Positions 40,352-52,199 are shown, counted from the first letter of the stretch. The stretch is DNA of 64,000 bases from an uncultured Jannaschia sp. (GCF_947503795.1 NZ_CANNEZ010000003.1:338357-402356); one strand, 5' to 3'. A program made the numbers and translations. The notes: generated by a model not told the origin, from the letters alone.

Positions 40352-40474
40352 TCAGACGGGGTGGCCGGTAAAGATTCGGCTGCCGACCTTCACCTGCATG
40401 AGGCCGCCCGTCAGCATCTGGACGAAGATCCCCTGAATCGACAGGTGGTTTCCGATGGTTACGGTCCTGAGCAT
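40352..40474 (-). CDS. Conserved small protein, 40 residues
   Basis: An ATG at 40474 preceded by a GGGGAGG site (40490-40484) opens a 40-codon frame starting MLRTVTIGNHLSIQGIF and ending TGHPV. Composition is protein-like (beta-rich, ending in a hydrophobic KVGSRIF). I recall similar short proteins in Rhodobacterales next to hemH but could not check, so treat this as a conserved hypothetical. It is flanked by hairpins on both sides. Function is unknown. Confidence 0.7.
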   Translation of the reverse strand: MLRTVTIGNHLSIQGIFVQMLTGGLMQVKVGSRIFTGHPV

Positions 40475-40520
40475 TCGCGTGCCTCCCCAGCGCGTTCATG
40501 TCCCGCTACTTATATGTCCG

Positions 40521-40545
40521 GAATGTGGCCCTGTCAGCCACATTC
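40521..40545. repeat. 9-bp inverted repeat upstream of the small gene
   Basis: GAATGTGGC (40521-40529) and GCCACATTC (40537-40545) form a perfect stem with the loop CCTGTCA, 46 bases ahead of the small gene. It could be a leader structure or regulator site. It has a lower GC content than its surroundings. Confidence 0.5.
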
Positions 40546-40571
40546 TTGCCCGTTTTGGAAACTGCCCGGTG

Positions 40572-40592
40572 GCGCGACAAGTATTGTCGCGC
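40572..40592 (-). terminator. Hairpin after the MutT-type gene
   Basis: GCGCGACAA (40572-40580) and TTGTCGCGC (40584-40592) form a 9-bp stem with a 3-base loop GTA, 15 bases beyond the stop of the minus-strand Nudix gene. No U-tract is seen. Probably a terminator for the argJ-mutT transcript. Confidence 0.55.
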
Positions 40593-40607
40593 GAGCCGTG
40601 GCTTAGC

Positions 40608-41006
40608 TCAGAGCCAATCGCGCACGATCGGGATCAGCGGGATGTCGGCCGCCGGCATGGGATAGTCGCGCAGATCACCCGGACGGACCCATTTCAGGAC
40701 CTGACCCTCGCGCGGGGTCGGCTGCCCCTCCCACTTCCGGCAGGCAAAGAGCGGCATGAGCAGGTGGAAGTCGTCATAACCGTGGGACGCGAAGGTCAGC
40801 GGCGCGAGGCAGGACGCCCAGGTGTCGATCCCCAGCTCTTCGTGCAGTTCGCGAATGAGGGCGGCCTCGGGCGTCTCGCCCGGCTCGACCTTGCCGCCCG
40901 GAAACTCCCACAGCCCGGCCATCGCGCGGCCCGGCGGGCGCTGCGCCAGAAGCACGCGCCCATCCACGTCGATCAATGCGACGGCGGAGACGAGGACCGT
41001 TTTCAC
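40608..41006 (-). CDS. mutT: MutT-type Nudix hydrolase (8-oxo-dGTP diphosphatase)
   Basis: Sanitises oxidised nucleotides. GTG at 41006 gives 132 residues; a longer frame reaching 41069 overlaps argJ coding and is less likely. The Nudix box reads GGKVEPGETPEAALIRELHEELGI at about residues 37-60, with all key residues (Gly, Glu, Arg-Glu, Glu-Glu) intact. It begins five bases after the argJ stop. MutT is preferred to other Nudix types on length and on the C-terminal FACRKWEGQP-type segment. Confidence 0.85.
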   Translation of the reverse strand: MKTVLVSAVALIDVDGRVLLAQRPPGRAMAGLWEFPGGKVEPGETPEAALIRELHEELGIDTWASCLAPLTFASHGYDDFHLLMPLFACRKWEGQPTPREGQVLKWVRPGDLRDYPMPAADIPLIPIVRDWL

Positions 41007-41011
41007 CCGCG

Positions 41012-42346
41012 TCAGGACCGGTAGTCGGCGTTGATCTCGATGTAGCGATAGGTCATGTCGCAGGTCCACATCCGGTCCTCCGCCTCGCCTAGCCCGAGGT
41101 CGACATGCAGCAGGATCCGGTCCCGCGTCATGTAGGCGGCACCCGCATCCTCGGTGTAGCTCTCGGCCTGCTGCCCGTTCTCGGCCACGAGGATGTCGCC
41201 GAAGGAGATGCGGAGCAGGTCACGATCGGCCCGTGCGCCCGACTTTCCCACCGCCATGACGACGCGGCCCCAGTTCGGATCCTCGCCCGCGATGGCCGTC
41301 TTCACGAGCGGGCTGTTGGCGATGGCGGAGGCGACGCGGCGGGCATCCAGTGCATTGGACGCGCCGGTGACATGCACCTCGACCAGCTTGGTCGCCCCCT
41401 CGCCGTCCATCACGATCTGCAGCGCGAGATCGCGCAGCACCTCGGCCAGCACGGCGCGGAAGGCGGTGCCCTCGTCGCTGCGGGCGGACTTGATCTCCGC
41501 GTGGGGGGCGGCGTTGGTCGCCGCGACCACGAGGCTGTCGGAGGTCGAGGTGTCGCTGTCGACTGTGATCGCGTTGAAGGTCGTCTTGGTCAGGTCGCGG
41601 ACCATGGTCTGCAACGCCCGGTCCGAGATAGTCGCATCGGTGAACACGTAAGACAGCATCGTCGCCATGTCGGGCGCGATCATGCCCGACCCCTTGGCGA
41701 TCCCGGCCACCGTGACCGGAACGCCGCCGATCTCGGCCACCCGGACGCAGCCCTTGGGGAAGGTGTCGGTCGTCATGATCGCGCGGGCCGCGGTCGCCAT
41801 GCCGTCCGCGTCCAGCGTCGCGGTCAACCGGTCGAGCACGGCGGTCACGCGGTCATGGGGCAAAGGCTGGCCGATCACGCCCGTCGAGGCGGTCAGCACC
41901 CGGCTGGCGGGAAGGCCGAGCGCTTGGCTCGCGGCCTGGCAGATCGCGTTGACCGACTCTGTTCCGGCCGCCCCGGTGAAGGCGTTGGCATTGCCCGAGT
42001 TCACCAGTATCGCCCAGCCGCCCGAGGCGGCGCGTGCGTCCAGTTTCGCCTGGCAGTCGCGCACCGCGGCCGATCGGGTGGCCGACGTCGTGAAGACGCC
42101 CGCGACCGACGCACCCGGCGCGATCTCGGCCAGCATCACGTCGGTGCGGCCCTGGGTCTTGATGCCCGCCTGCGCGGTCGCGAAGCGGATACCGTCGATG
42201 GCGGGCAGGTCGGGAAACGCGGGCGCCAGCGGCGAGACGAGCGGCCCTTTCGGGGCCGTCGCCGCCGCCTCGAGGTCGGCCACCCGCGCCTTGAGCTTGC
42301 GGACCTTCTTCTTGAGGGCCTTCGTCTTCCTATCGACCTTGCCCAT
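41012..42346 (-). CDS. argJ: Bifunctional glutamate N-acetyltransferase/ornithine acetyltransferase
   Basis: Cyclic arginine biosynthesis enzyme that moves acetyl from N-acetylornithine to glutamate. The 444-residue precursor is cleaved before the nucleophile Thr within GMIAPDMATMLSYVF (about residue 220). It carries an unusual N-terminal extension: about 36 residues, Lys-rich and coiled-coil-like (KTKALKKKVRKLKARVADLE), before the normal start region VSPLAPAFP. ArgJ proteins elsewhere usually begin near that point. The gene lies six bases downstream of the ppiC-type gene. Confidence 0.95.
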   Translation of the reverse strand: MGKVDRKTKALKKKVRKLKARVADLEAAATAPKGPLVSPLAPAFPDLPAIDGIRFATAQAGIKTQGRTDVMLAEIAPGASVAGVFTTSATRSAAVRDCQAKLDARAASGGWAILVNSGNANAFTGAAGTESVNAICQAASQALGLPASRVLTASTGVIGQPLPHDRVTAVLDRLTATLDADGMATAARAIMTTDTFPKGCVRVAEIGGVPVTVAGIAKGSGMIAPDMATMLSYVFTDATISDRALQTMVRDLTKTTFNAITVDSDTSTSDSLVVAATNAAPHAEIKSARSDEGTAFRAVLAEVLRDLALQIVMDGEGATKLVEVHVTGASNALDARRVASAIANSPLVKTAIAGEDPNWGRVVMAVGKSGARADRDLLRISFGDILVAENGQQAESYTEDAGAAYMTRDRILLHVDLGLGEAEDRMWTCDMTYRYIEINADYRS

Positions 42347-42351
42347 GCGGC

Positions 42352-43182
42352 TTACTCCAACAGATCGGTGTCGCGGATCAGGGCCGGGTCCAGCTCGACC
42401 TCCATCCGCTCGATCGCGGCGCTCTCGGTGATCTCGGCGATTGCGGCATCGACTTTCTGGGTGGTGACCGCCTGCTCGAGCTCGGCGCGCACCTCCTCGA
42501 GGGGCGGCGCGGCCTTCTGGCGGGTCTCGTTGAGCTTGATGACGTGCCAGCCGAAGCTGGTCTGAACGGGGCCGCCCAGGTCGCCCGGCGCTAGGTCGAC
42601 GACCGCCGTCTCGAATTCCGGCACCATCATCCCGAGGCCGAACCAGCCCAGTTCGCCGCCGTTCGGACCCGAGGGGCCGGTGCTGTGCTCGCGGGCGAGC
42701 TCGGCGAAATCGGCGCCGCCCTCCAGCTCGGCCACGAGGGCCTGCGCCTCGGCCTCGGTCTCCACGAGGATGTGGCTGGCGTTGAATTCGGGTTCGGGCT
42801 CGGTCGCGCCGTACTCGGCATCGTAGGCGGCCTGGATCTCGGCATCGGTGTTGGTGACGGCCGCGGCCGCGTCGATCACGCGACCGGCGAGGAAGGCGCG
42901 CGCCTCGTTCTCGAGCCCGATCTCGTTGGCGCGGCTGAGGTCGGCGCGCGCGGCGTCGGCCAGCACCTGCTGCTGGATGAGCTGCTCCAGCATCCCGTCA
43001 TAGAGCGCCTGATCGGGCAGCTGCTGGTATTGCTGCGGCAGCCGTTCGCGCATGGCGATCAGGTGGCCGAGCGTGATCTCGGTTTCGCCCACGGTGGCCA
43101 GCACGGTGTCGGCATCCTGCGCCATGGCGGGGGCGGTCAGCACGAGGGCCAGCGCGGCCCCGGTCAGCAGTCGGGTCATCAT
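42352..43182 (-). CDS. PpiC-type periplasmic peptidyl-prolyl isomerase
   Basis: A 276-residue secreted parvulin-type isomerase/foldase. Start ATG at 43182 (or 43179) gives a signal peptide ending APAMA before QDADTVLATV; an ATG at 43218 is possible but unlikely. The core PpiC domain, with NASHILVETEAEAQALVAEL and GGELGWFGLGMMVPEFE, lies at about residues 132-225; SurA-like helical segments flank it. Divergent from secA, which fits a secretion/folding module. Confidence 0.92.
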   Translation of the reverse strand: MMTRLLTGAALALVLTAPAMAQDADTVLATVGETEITLGHLIAMRERLPQQYQQLPDQALYDGMLEQLIQQQVLADAARADLSRANEIGLENEARAFLAGRVIDAAAAVTNTDAEIQAAYDAEYGATEPEPEFNASHILVETEAEAQALVAELEGGADFAELAREHSTGPSGPNGGELGWFGLGMMVPEFETAVVDLAPGDLGGPVQTSFGWHVIKLNETRQKAAPPLEEVRAELEQAVTTQKVDAAIAEITESAAIERMEVELDPALIRDTDLLE

Positions 43183-43236
43183 CGGTCCTTTCAGGTCGCG
43201 TCCAAGGCCATTCGTCATGGCGTCGGGGGGCGTTCG

Positions 43237-43264
43237 TTGACACCCGATGGGCCGGGTCTTAAGT
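43237..43264 (+). promoter_or_regulatory. Candidate secA promoter
   Basis: A perfect TTGACA (43237-43242) is followed after 16 bases by TTAAGT (43259-43264), a weak -10 with three matches to TATAAT. It lies about 100 bases upstream of the secA ATG in the divergent gap. Assignment is tentative. Confidence 0.4.
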
Positions 43265-43360
43265 GCGGTCGAGGCTTATTTTACCGCGCCCGCCCATCGG
43301 TTTCCCCTGTCTGATATGGGGCCTGTTCCGCATCGGCAAGGGCGCGAGGACAGGACGAAC

Positions 43361-46072
<2,712 letters not shown>

Positions 46073-46151
46073 CGCGGTCGATTTGACGGAAAACGCCCGA
46101 AAGGCGGCAGGCGCGGACCCAAGTTCCGCCCGAATTGAGCGGCATCACTGA

Positions 46152-46168
46152 GGAAACGAACCGTTTCC
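46152..46168. repeat. Hairpin in the 5' leader of the gene at 46183
   Basis: GGAAACG (46152-46158) and CGTTTCC (46162-46168) make a 7-bp stem with a 3-base loop. It sits between the end of secA and the next ATG, so it might end secA transcription or shape the leader of the following gene. Confidence 0.4.
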
Positions 46169-46182
46169 CGAGGATCGCCGCG

Positions 46183-47217
46183 ATGACCGAGACCACGCCT
46201 GACCAGATGCCCGGATCCGATGCGCCCAACGGCCGCGCCCGCGCCGCCCTTCTGGCCGCCACCGCCCTCGACCGCGTTCGCAACCAGAGCCCCGTGCGTC
46301 TGGCGGCTGCGGGCGTGATCCTCGCGGGAGCGGCGGTCGCGATCACGATGCAATTCATCGGCGGCGGCGAACGTCCGGGCCCCGCCGCCGAGAAGGCACA
46401 GCCCCCGGCGCTCGTGACCGGCGGCCGGGCCTTGGCCGAAGTCGCCCCCGCCGCGCTGCCCGCGCTGCCCCGCGGTCCTGCGTCCACCAGCCTCGCCGCA
46501 GCGCCCATTCGCCCGATCAGCGCCGTCGAGCCGGTCCAGTCGGCCGCCGTCGATTGCGCGGTGACGCTGGACGCGGAACCGCTCGCCGCCGCGATGGTCT
46601 CGGTCGTGATCTCCGCGCCCTGCGACGCGGGCCAGCGGGCCGATATCGTGCAGGGTGATCTCCATGTGGCCATCGCGCTGGACGCGGAGGGCCGGGCCGC
46701 GCTCGACATGCCGGCCCTGTCGCCGGCGCCCGTCGTCGCCGTGAGCATCGCGGATCGCGATCCGGTAACCGCCCTGACCGAAGCGCGCGACCTCGGCAGC
46801 TACCGCCGCGCCGCCCTCGTCTGGGAGCAGGCGGCGGGGCTGGAACTGCATGCCTTTGAGGGCGAAGCCGATTACGGCGATCCAGGTCATGTCTCGCCTG
46901 CGACGCCGCACACCATTGCGCGCACGCTTGCGGGCAACGGTGGCTTCCTAACCGCTCTGGGCGATCCCGCGCTCGACGACGCGCGGATGGCGCTGATCTA
47001 TACGAGCCCCGCCGAGAAGGCCGTCGCCGTCGCCATCGAGGTGCCGGTGACCGAGGCCAATTGCGGAACCGAGGTGGTCGCGGCCACGATCCAGACCGCA
47101 CCCGGCGTCGCGGCCGAGATGCACCCGCTCACTTTTGCGGTGCCCGGCTGCGATGCGGTCGGCGATCTGGTGATCCTCGGGGACCTTCCGGCCCCCGTCG
47201 CGCTGGCGTCGAACTGA
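46183..47217 (+). CDS. Single-pass membrane protein of unknown function downstream of secA
   Basis: A 344-residue protein I do not recognise by function; similar Rhodobacterales proteins are often loosely labelled translocase because of position. It has a short cytoplasmic N-terminus, one membrane helix at about residues 38-59, a Pro/Ala-rich linker (about 60-130) and a C-terminal periplasmic domain with DCAVTLDAEPLAAAMVSV-type repeats and four cysteines. The ATG at 46183 has a GAGGA site; a TTG at 46135 is an alternative. It is convergent with leuC. Confidence 0.7.
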   Translation: MTETTPDQMPGSDAPNGRARAALLAATALDRVRNQSPVRLAAAGVILAGAAVAITMQFIGGGERPGPAAEKAQPPALVTGGRALAEVAPAALPALPRGPASTSLAAAPIRPISAVEPVQSAAVDCAVTLDAEPLAAAMVSVVISAPCDAGQRADIVQGDLHVAIALDAEGRAALDMPALSPAPVVAVSIADRDPVTALTEARDLGSYRRAALVWEQAAGLELHAFEGEADYGDPGHVSPATPHTIARTLAGNGGFLTALGDPALDDARMALIYTSPAEKAVAVAIEVPVTEANCGTEVVAATIQTAPGVAAEMHPLTFAVPGCDAVGDLVILGDLPAPVALASN

Positions 47218-47222
47218 GATGA

Positions 47223-47248
47223 CGGTCGCGGCGCATCCGCCGCGACCG
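47223..47248. terminator. Bidirectional terminator between the membrane-protein gene and leuC
   Basis: CGGTCGCGGCG (47223-47233) and CGCCGCGACCG (47238-47248) form an 11-bp perfect stem with a CATC loop in the 36-base gap between the two convergent stops. It can serve both directions, though no T-run is obvious. Confidence 0.72.
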
Positions 47249-47253
47249 GTCCC

Positions 47254-48660
47254 TCACATCATCTCGCGGACATCCGTCAAGCGGCCCGTGACGGCAGCGG
47301 CAGCGGCCATGGCCGGCGACATCAGGTGGGTGCGCCCCCCCTTGCCCTGACGCCCCTCGAAATTGCGGTTCGACGTCGCGGCACAGCGCTCGCCGGGCGC
47401 GAGCTGGTCGGGGTTCATCGCGAGGCACATGGAACAACCGGCGAGCCGCCACTCGAACCCGGCATCGATGAAGACCTGCGCCAGACCCTCTTCTTCGGCC
47501 TGCGCGCGCACGAGGCCTGAGCCGGGCACGACCATCGCGCGCATCCCATCCTTGATCCGCTTGCCCTTGAGGATCGCGGCGGCGGCGCGCAGATCCTCGA
47601 TCCGGCCATTGGTGCACGACCCGATGAAGACGGTGTCGATGGGCACCTCGGCCAGCGGCGTGCCGGGTGTCAGGCCCATGTAGTCCAGCGATCGCTTGGC
47701 CGCATCGACCTTGCCGCCCGCGAAATCCGAAGGGTCGGGCACGGCGGCGGTGATCGGCAGCACGTCCTCGGGCGAAGTGCCCCAGGTGACGACCGGTGCG
47801 ATATCCTCGCCCGCGATGGTGACGACCTTGTCCCAATGGGCGTCATCGTCGGAGTGAAGCGTGGTCCACCAGTTCATCGCGGCGTCCCACTGCGCGCCCT
47901 TGGGCGCGTGGGGCCGACCCATGCAGTAATCGAATGTCGTCTGGTCCGGCGCGATAAGGCCCGCGCGCGCGCCGCCCTCGATCGCCATGTTGCAAACCGT
48001 CATGCGGCCTTCCATCGACAGCGCGCGGATCGCTTCACCACAATATTCGATGACGTAGCCGGTGCCGCCCGCGGTGCCGGTCTTGCCGATCACCGAGAGC
48101 GTGATGTCCTTGGCCGTGACGCCGGGGCGCAGCTGGCCCGTGATCTCGACCTTCATGTTCTTGGCCTTGCGCTGGATCAGCGTCTGGGTGGCCAGCACAT
48201 GCTCGACCTCGGAGGTGCCGATGCCGTGGGCCAATGCGCCGAACGCGCCATGGGTGGCGGTGTGACTGTCGCCGCAGACGACGGTCATGCCGGGCAGGGT
48301 CCATCCCTGCTCGGGGCCGACGATGTGCACGATTCCCTGCCGCACGTCCGAGACGGGGTAGTAATGGATCCCGAAGTCACGCGCGTTCTTGTCGAGTGCG
48401 GCCACCTGGATGGCGCTGTCCTCGGTCATGTTCTTGGGGTCTTCGCGGCCCGCGGTCGTCGGCACGTTGTGGTCGGGCACCGCGATGGTCTTGTCGGGCG
48501 CATGCACCTTGCGCCCGGCCAGGCGCAGCCCTTCGAAGGCCTGAGGGCTGGTGACCTCGTGGACGAGGTGGCGGTCGATATAGAGAAGGCAGGTGCCGTC
48601 CTCGGCCTCGTGGGCGAGATGGGCATCCCAGATCTTGTCGTAGAGCGTCTTGCCGGTCAT
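47254..48660 (-). CDS. leuC: 3-isopropylmalate dehydratase large subunit
   Basis: Aconitase-family enzyme of leucine biosynthesis that isomerises 2- to 3-isopropylmalate with LeuD. The 468-residue product has Cys349 (GSCTNGR), Cys409 and Cys412 (GCSMCLAMN) as [4Fe-4S] ligands. [15 protein letters not shown] is conserved in the substrate region. leuD is not adjacent on the 3' side here; the gene stands alone with the 282-base gap upstream containing no gene that I can support. Confidence 0.97.
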   Translation of the reverse strand: MTGKTLYDKIWDAHLAHEAEDGTCLLYIDRHLVHEVTSPQAFEGLRLAGRKVHAPDKTIAVPDHNVPTTAGREDPKNMTEDSAIQVAALDKNARDFGIHYYPVSDVRQGIVHIVGPEQGWTLPGMTVVCGDSHTATHGAFGALAHGIGTSEVEHVLATQTLIQRKAKNMKVEITGQLRPGVTAKDITLSVIGKTGTAGGTGYVIEYCGEAIRALSMEGRMTVCNMAIEGGARAGLIAPDQTTFDYCMGRPHAPKGAQWDAAMNWWTTLHSDDDAHWDKVVTIAGEDIAPVVTWGTSPEDVLPITAAVPDPSDFAGGKVDAAKRSLDYMGLTPGTPLAEVPIDTVFIGSCTNGRIEDLRAAAAILKGKRIKDGMRAMVVPGSGLVRAQAEEEGLAQVFIDAGFEWRLAGCSMCLAMNPDQLAPGERCAATSNRNFEGRQGKGGRTHLMSPAMAAAAAVTGRLTDVREMM

Positions 48661-48942
48661 GGCGGCGTCCCTCGTGTCTATGCGTGTCGGTCGGTTCGAT
48701 CGGGTCCGCGCGTCGGGCGGCGGGTCCGGGGGCAGGGAAGTCCGGTCTCAGCCGCGGGCCGTCACCCCGCGCGCGCGTCCGAAGAACCGCCAGGGCAGAA
48801 AGGCATGGTCGGATAGGCTGTGGACGCGTGTCATCGCGGCGATGAATACGCACGCCCCCCGCGCGTGGCAAGGCGATGCGTCGGACTTGTGCCGCCGCGT
48901 GCCGCGCCCCAGAGTGACGCGGACGCGTCGAGATGGGGCCTG

Positions 48943-50295
48943 ATGGACGAAGACGGCGAATTCGCGATCCCGCTCCAGAGCGAGGTTCTCACCATCTGGC
49001 AACAGGCCGAGAGCTATCTCGACGGCCTGATGCAGCCGGGCTGGCGTCTGTGGCAGGTTCTGATCGTCCTCGGTCTGGTCGCGGCGGCCTACCTGCTCCG
49101 CCGCGTCGTGGCCGAGGTGATGACCCGCTGGATGCGCGGCCAGACGGGGCGCCCGAAATGGCAACTGCGCTCGCTCGTCATCCTGCGCAACCGGCTTGGC
49201 CTGATCTTCTTCGCGGTGCTGGCCTGGGTGACCTACCTGCTGATGCAGGAGCTGACATGGCCCTCGCGAAGCTACCTCGTGGGGCTGGCGGCGACGATCG
49301 GCACGGCCTGGATGGTGGTCAGCTTCATCGCGCGCCTGATCCGCAACCCGTTCCTGCGCAAGATCGTCAGTTGGGGCCTCTGGATCTACGTCACGCTCTT
49401 CTATCTCGGGATCTGGGACGAGGCGCGCGAGGCACTGGACCTCCTCGCGCTCGAATTCGGCGAGGTGCGGCTCTCCGTCCTCGGCATCCTGACGGCCATC
49501 GTCGTCATCGGCGTGCTGTTCTTCGTGGCCCGCTTCGTCAGCCAGACCACCGCCGCCCGCATCCAGCGCAACGAGGATATCAGCCCCTCGATGCGCGTCC
49601 TCGTGGTGAAGATGCTGCAGACCGTCCTTTATGCGGGCGCGTTCTTCATCGGCCTGAAGGCGGTCGGCTTCGACCTCACCGGCCTCGCGGTCCTGTCGGG
49701 CGCGATCGGCGTCGGCCTCGGCTTCGGTCTTCAGAAGGTCGTCTCGAACCTCGTCTCGGGGGTCATCATCCTCCTGGACAAGTCGATCAAGCCCGGCGAC
49801 GTCATCTCGCTGGGCGAGACCTTCGGCTGGGTCACGACGCTGACCGCGCGCTACGTCTCGATCACGACGCGGGACGGCAAGGAGTACCTGATCCCGAACG
49901 AGGATCTCATCACCGGGCAGGTGGTCAACTGGTCCCATTCCAACAGCTTCGTGCGGCTCGATATCTTCTTCGGCACGGCTTACGGCGACGACCCCCATGT
50001 GGTCCGCCGGGTCGCCATCGAGGCCGCGGCCGGCGCCAAGCGCGTGCTGTCGCTGCGCCCGCCGGTCTGCCACATCGTGGGCTTCGGGGATTCCAGCGTC
50101 GATTACATCCTGCGTTTCTGGATCAGCGACCCGACCGAGGGGCTGACCAATATCCGGGGCAACGTCTATCTCGCGCTCTGGGACGCATTCCAGGCCAACG
50201 GCATCAGCATCCCGTTCCCGCAGCGCGAAGTGAAGATCCTCGACGGCGCGGACGGCGCGCCCGCCGCAATCGGACCGGACGATGGACCTGCTTGA
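48943..50295 (+). CDS. MscS-family mechanosensitive channel
   Basis: A 450-residue small-conductance channel homologue. Start ATG at 48943 (MDEDGEFAIPL) is preferred to a longer frame because the upstream part has an odd composition. About five membrane helices precede the pore helix LSGAIGVGLGFGLQKVVSNL near residue 245-265; the beta domain (LDKSIKPGDVISLG, YLIPNEDLITGQVVNWS) follows. It protects against hypo-osmotic shock in other bacteria. The next gene starts before its stop (14 bases overlap). Confidence 0.93.
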   Translation: MDEDGEFAIPLQSEVLTIWQQAESYLDGLMQPGWRLWQVLIVLGLVAAAYLLRRVVAEVMTRWMRGQTGRPKWQLRSLVILRNRLGLIFFAVLAWVTYLLMQELTWPSRSYLVGLAATIGTAWMVVSFIARLIRNPFLRKIVSWGLWIYVTLFYLGIWDEAREALDLLALEFGEVRLSVLGILTAIVVIGVLFFVARFVSQTTAARIQRNEDISPSMRVLVVKMLQTVLYAGAFFIGLKAVGFDLTGLAVLSGAIGVGLGFGLQKVVSNLVSGVIILLDKSIKPGDVISLGETFGWVTTLTARYVSITTRDGKEYLIPNEDLITGQVVNWSHSNSFVRLDIFFGTAYGDDPHVVRRVAIEAAAGAKRVLSLRPPVCHIVGFGDSSVDYILRFWISDPTEGLTNIRGNVYLALWDAFQANGISIPFPQREVKILDGADGAPAAIGPDDGPA

Positions 50296-51640
50296 CGAGG
50301 ACGCCACCGCGCAGCTCGCAGCCCTCCGGTCCGGCACGGTGTCGGCCTCGGAACTCATGGCCGCGACGCTCGACCGGATCGACGCGCGCAACCCCGCGCT
50401 GAACGCGATCGTCTCGCTGCGCGACCGCGACGCATTGATGTCCGAGGCCGCGGTCCCGCGCGATGGCCCGCTGGCCGGGCTGCCCTGGGCGGTCAAGGAC
50501 CTCGCCGACACGGGCGGGCTGCGCACGACCTACGGTCATCCCGCCTTCGCCGATCACGTGCCTGCCGAAGACGCGCCGATGGTCGCCCGGCTGAAGGCGG
50601 CGGGGGCCATCGTCATCGGCAAGACCAACACGCCGGAATTCGGCCTCGGCTCGCACAGCTACAACCCCGTTCACGGCGTGACGCGCAACCCGTGGGATCC
50701 GAGCCGCAGCGCCGGCGGCTCCTCGGGCGGCGCGGGTGCGGCGCTGGCGGCGCGGATGCTTGCCGCCGCCGACGGGTCTGACATGATGGGCAGCCTGCGC
50801 AACCCGGCCGCGTGGAACGGTGTCTACGGGATGCGGCCGACCTACGGGCTGGTGCCGAACACGCCGCAGGGCGACCTCTTCCTGCATCCTCTCTCGACTG
50901 ACGGCCCGATGGCGCGCAGCCCGCGCGATCTGGCGCTGATCCTGTCCGTATTGGCTCCGCATGACCCGGTGCATCCCCATGCGTGCGGTCCGTTCCGCCC
51001 CGAGCCGCCGCGTCCCTTGCGGATCGGCTGGGTCGGCGCCTGGGGCGGGGCGTGGCCCTGCGAGCCGGGTCTCGTCGCCCATGCCGAGGCCGCCGCACGG
51101 GGCCTCGCGGACCTCGATCACGCCGTCATGGACATCGCCGCACCGTTCCCTGCGGATCGGCTCTGGTCGGCGTGGACGACGCTGCGAAGCTGGGCCATCG
51201 CCGAGAAAATGCGCCCGCTCTGGACCGAGCGCTTCGCCGAGATGTCGAAGCCCGAACTCGTCTGGGAAGTCGAGCGCGGCTTGGGCCTGAGCGCCGCCGA
51301 GGTCCATGCCGCCAGCGCCGTCGCCTCGGACTGGGCCCGCCGGATGGCGGCGCTGGAAATCGACGCGCTGGCCATGCCCACGACCCAGTGCCTGCCCTTT
51401 GACGCCGCGCTCGATTGGCCGAAGGAAATCGCCGGGATCCGGATGGACAGCTACCACCGATGGATGGAAAGCGTCGTGCCCGCCTCGCTGATCGGTCTGC
51501 CCGCCCTGTCGCTTCCGGCCGCGCCCGTGGACGGTCTGCCCTGCGGTCTTCAACTGGTCGGGCAGCGTGGCTCGGACGGCGCGCTGCTGGCGCTGGCCGA
51601 GATGTGGCATCGCGACCTGCCCGTCCCTGACGTAGCGTAA
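50282..51640 (+). CDS. Amidase signature family protein
   Basis: A 452-residue amidase with the Ser-cisSer-Lys catalytic set: Lys72 (PWAVKDLADT), cis-Ser147/148 (SAGGSSGGAGAALAAR) and Ser171 (GSDMMGSLRNPAAW). It belongs to the AS superfamily (GatA, indole-acetamide hydrolase, and similar); the substrate cannot be told from sequence. It has no gatB/gatC neighbours, so it is probably not GatA. The ATG overlaps the end of the channel gene. Confidence 0.92.
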   Translation: MDLLDEDATAQLAALRSGTVSASELMAATLDRIDARNPALNAIVSLRDRDALMSEAAVPRDGPLAGLPWAVKDLADTGGLRTTYGHPAFADHVPAEDAPMVARLKAAGAIVIGKTNTPEFGLGSHSYNPVHGVTRNPWDPSRSAGGSSGGAGAALAARMLAAADGSDMMGSLRNPAAWNGVYGMRPTYGLVPNTPQGDLFLHPLSTDGPMARSPRDLALILSVLAPHDPVHPHACGPFRPEPPRPLRIGWVGAWGGAWPCEPGLVAHAEAAARGLADLDHAVMDIAAPFPADRLWSAWTTLRSWAIAEKMRPLWTERFAEMSKPELVWEVERGLGLSAAEVHAASAVASDWARRMAALEIDALAMPTTQCLPFDAALDWPKEIAGIRMDSYHRWMESVVPASLIGLPALSLPAAPVDGLPCGLQLVGQRGSDGALLALAEMWHRDLPVPDVA

Positions 51641-51758
51641 CTCACTGCGAATACACTGATTCCAGGCGGTGTTGCCCTCATGCCAATTGAATGGCGGGAC
51701 GTCGCTTCCCATCTGGGCTTCCGTTGCCCGGTGCCAAACCGGGTGTTACGTTCGACCC

Positions 51759-52199
51759 ATGGCCCGAGGGCCGCTCACATACCCGGAGGACCGGAACCTG
51801 TCTGTTGACACCATTGCGGCCGGCGCGGCCGATCTCGCCCCCAAGGGCACCCAAGCCAGCGACGACCTGCTGGCACTCATCCTGACATCGCTGGACGACG
51901 ACAAGGCCGAGGAGATCGTGCAGATCGACCTGCGCGGCAAATCCTCCGTGGCCGACCACATGGTGGTCTGCTCGGGTCGCTCGACGCGGCAGGTCACGGC
52001 CCTGTCCGAAAAGCTGGCCGAGCGCATCAAGCCCATGATCGGGCGCTCGCCCAAGATCGAAGGCAAGGCCCAGGGCGACTGGGTTCTGGTCGATGCGGGC
52101 GACGTGATCGTCCATATCTTCCGGCCCGAAGTCCGCGAGTTCTACCAGCTCGAGAAGATGTGGCAGGATCCTTCGGCCGACGGCCCCCGCGCCAACTGA
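51759..52199 (+). CDS. rsfS: Ribosome silencing factor RsfS
   Basis: Binds ribosomal protein L14 and blocks subunit joining when nutrients are short. ATG at 51759 gives 146 residues, but the family core begins at about SDDLLALILTSLDDDKAEEI, so the first 40 residues are uncertain. The core has the conserved DHMVVCSGRSTRQVTALSEK and QGDWVLVDAGDVIVHIFRPE. The stop is directly followed by the GTG of rlmH, the usual pairing. Confidence 0.92.
   Translation: MARGPLTYPEDRNLSVDTIAAGAADLAPKGTQASDDLLALILTSLDDDKAEEIVQIDLRGKSSVADHMVVCSGRSTRQVTALSEKLAERIKPMIGRSPKIEGKAQGDWVLVDAGDVIVHIFRPEVREFYQLEKMWQDPSADGPRAN

Noticed and set aside
48748-48834. Minus-strand frame ending MTRVHSLSDHAFLPWRFFGRARG upstream of leuC
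   Set aside because: Looks slightly protein-like but short, without ribosome binding site and with no leucine-rich run as expected of a leu leader peptide.
51641-51758. CCCGGT/ACCGGG hairpin upstream of rsfS
   Set aside because: Only six base pairs with no T-run; not enough for a terminator or riboswitch.
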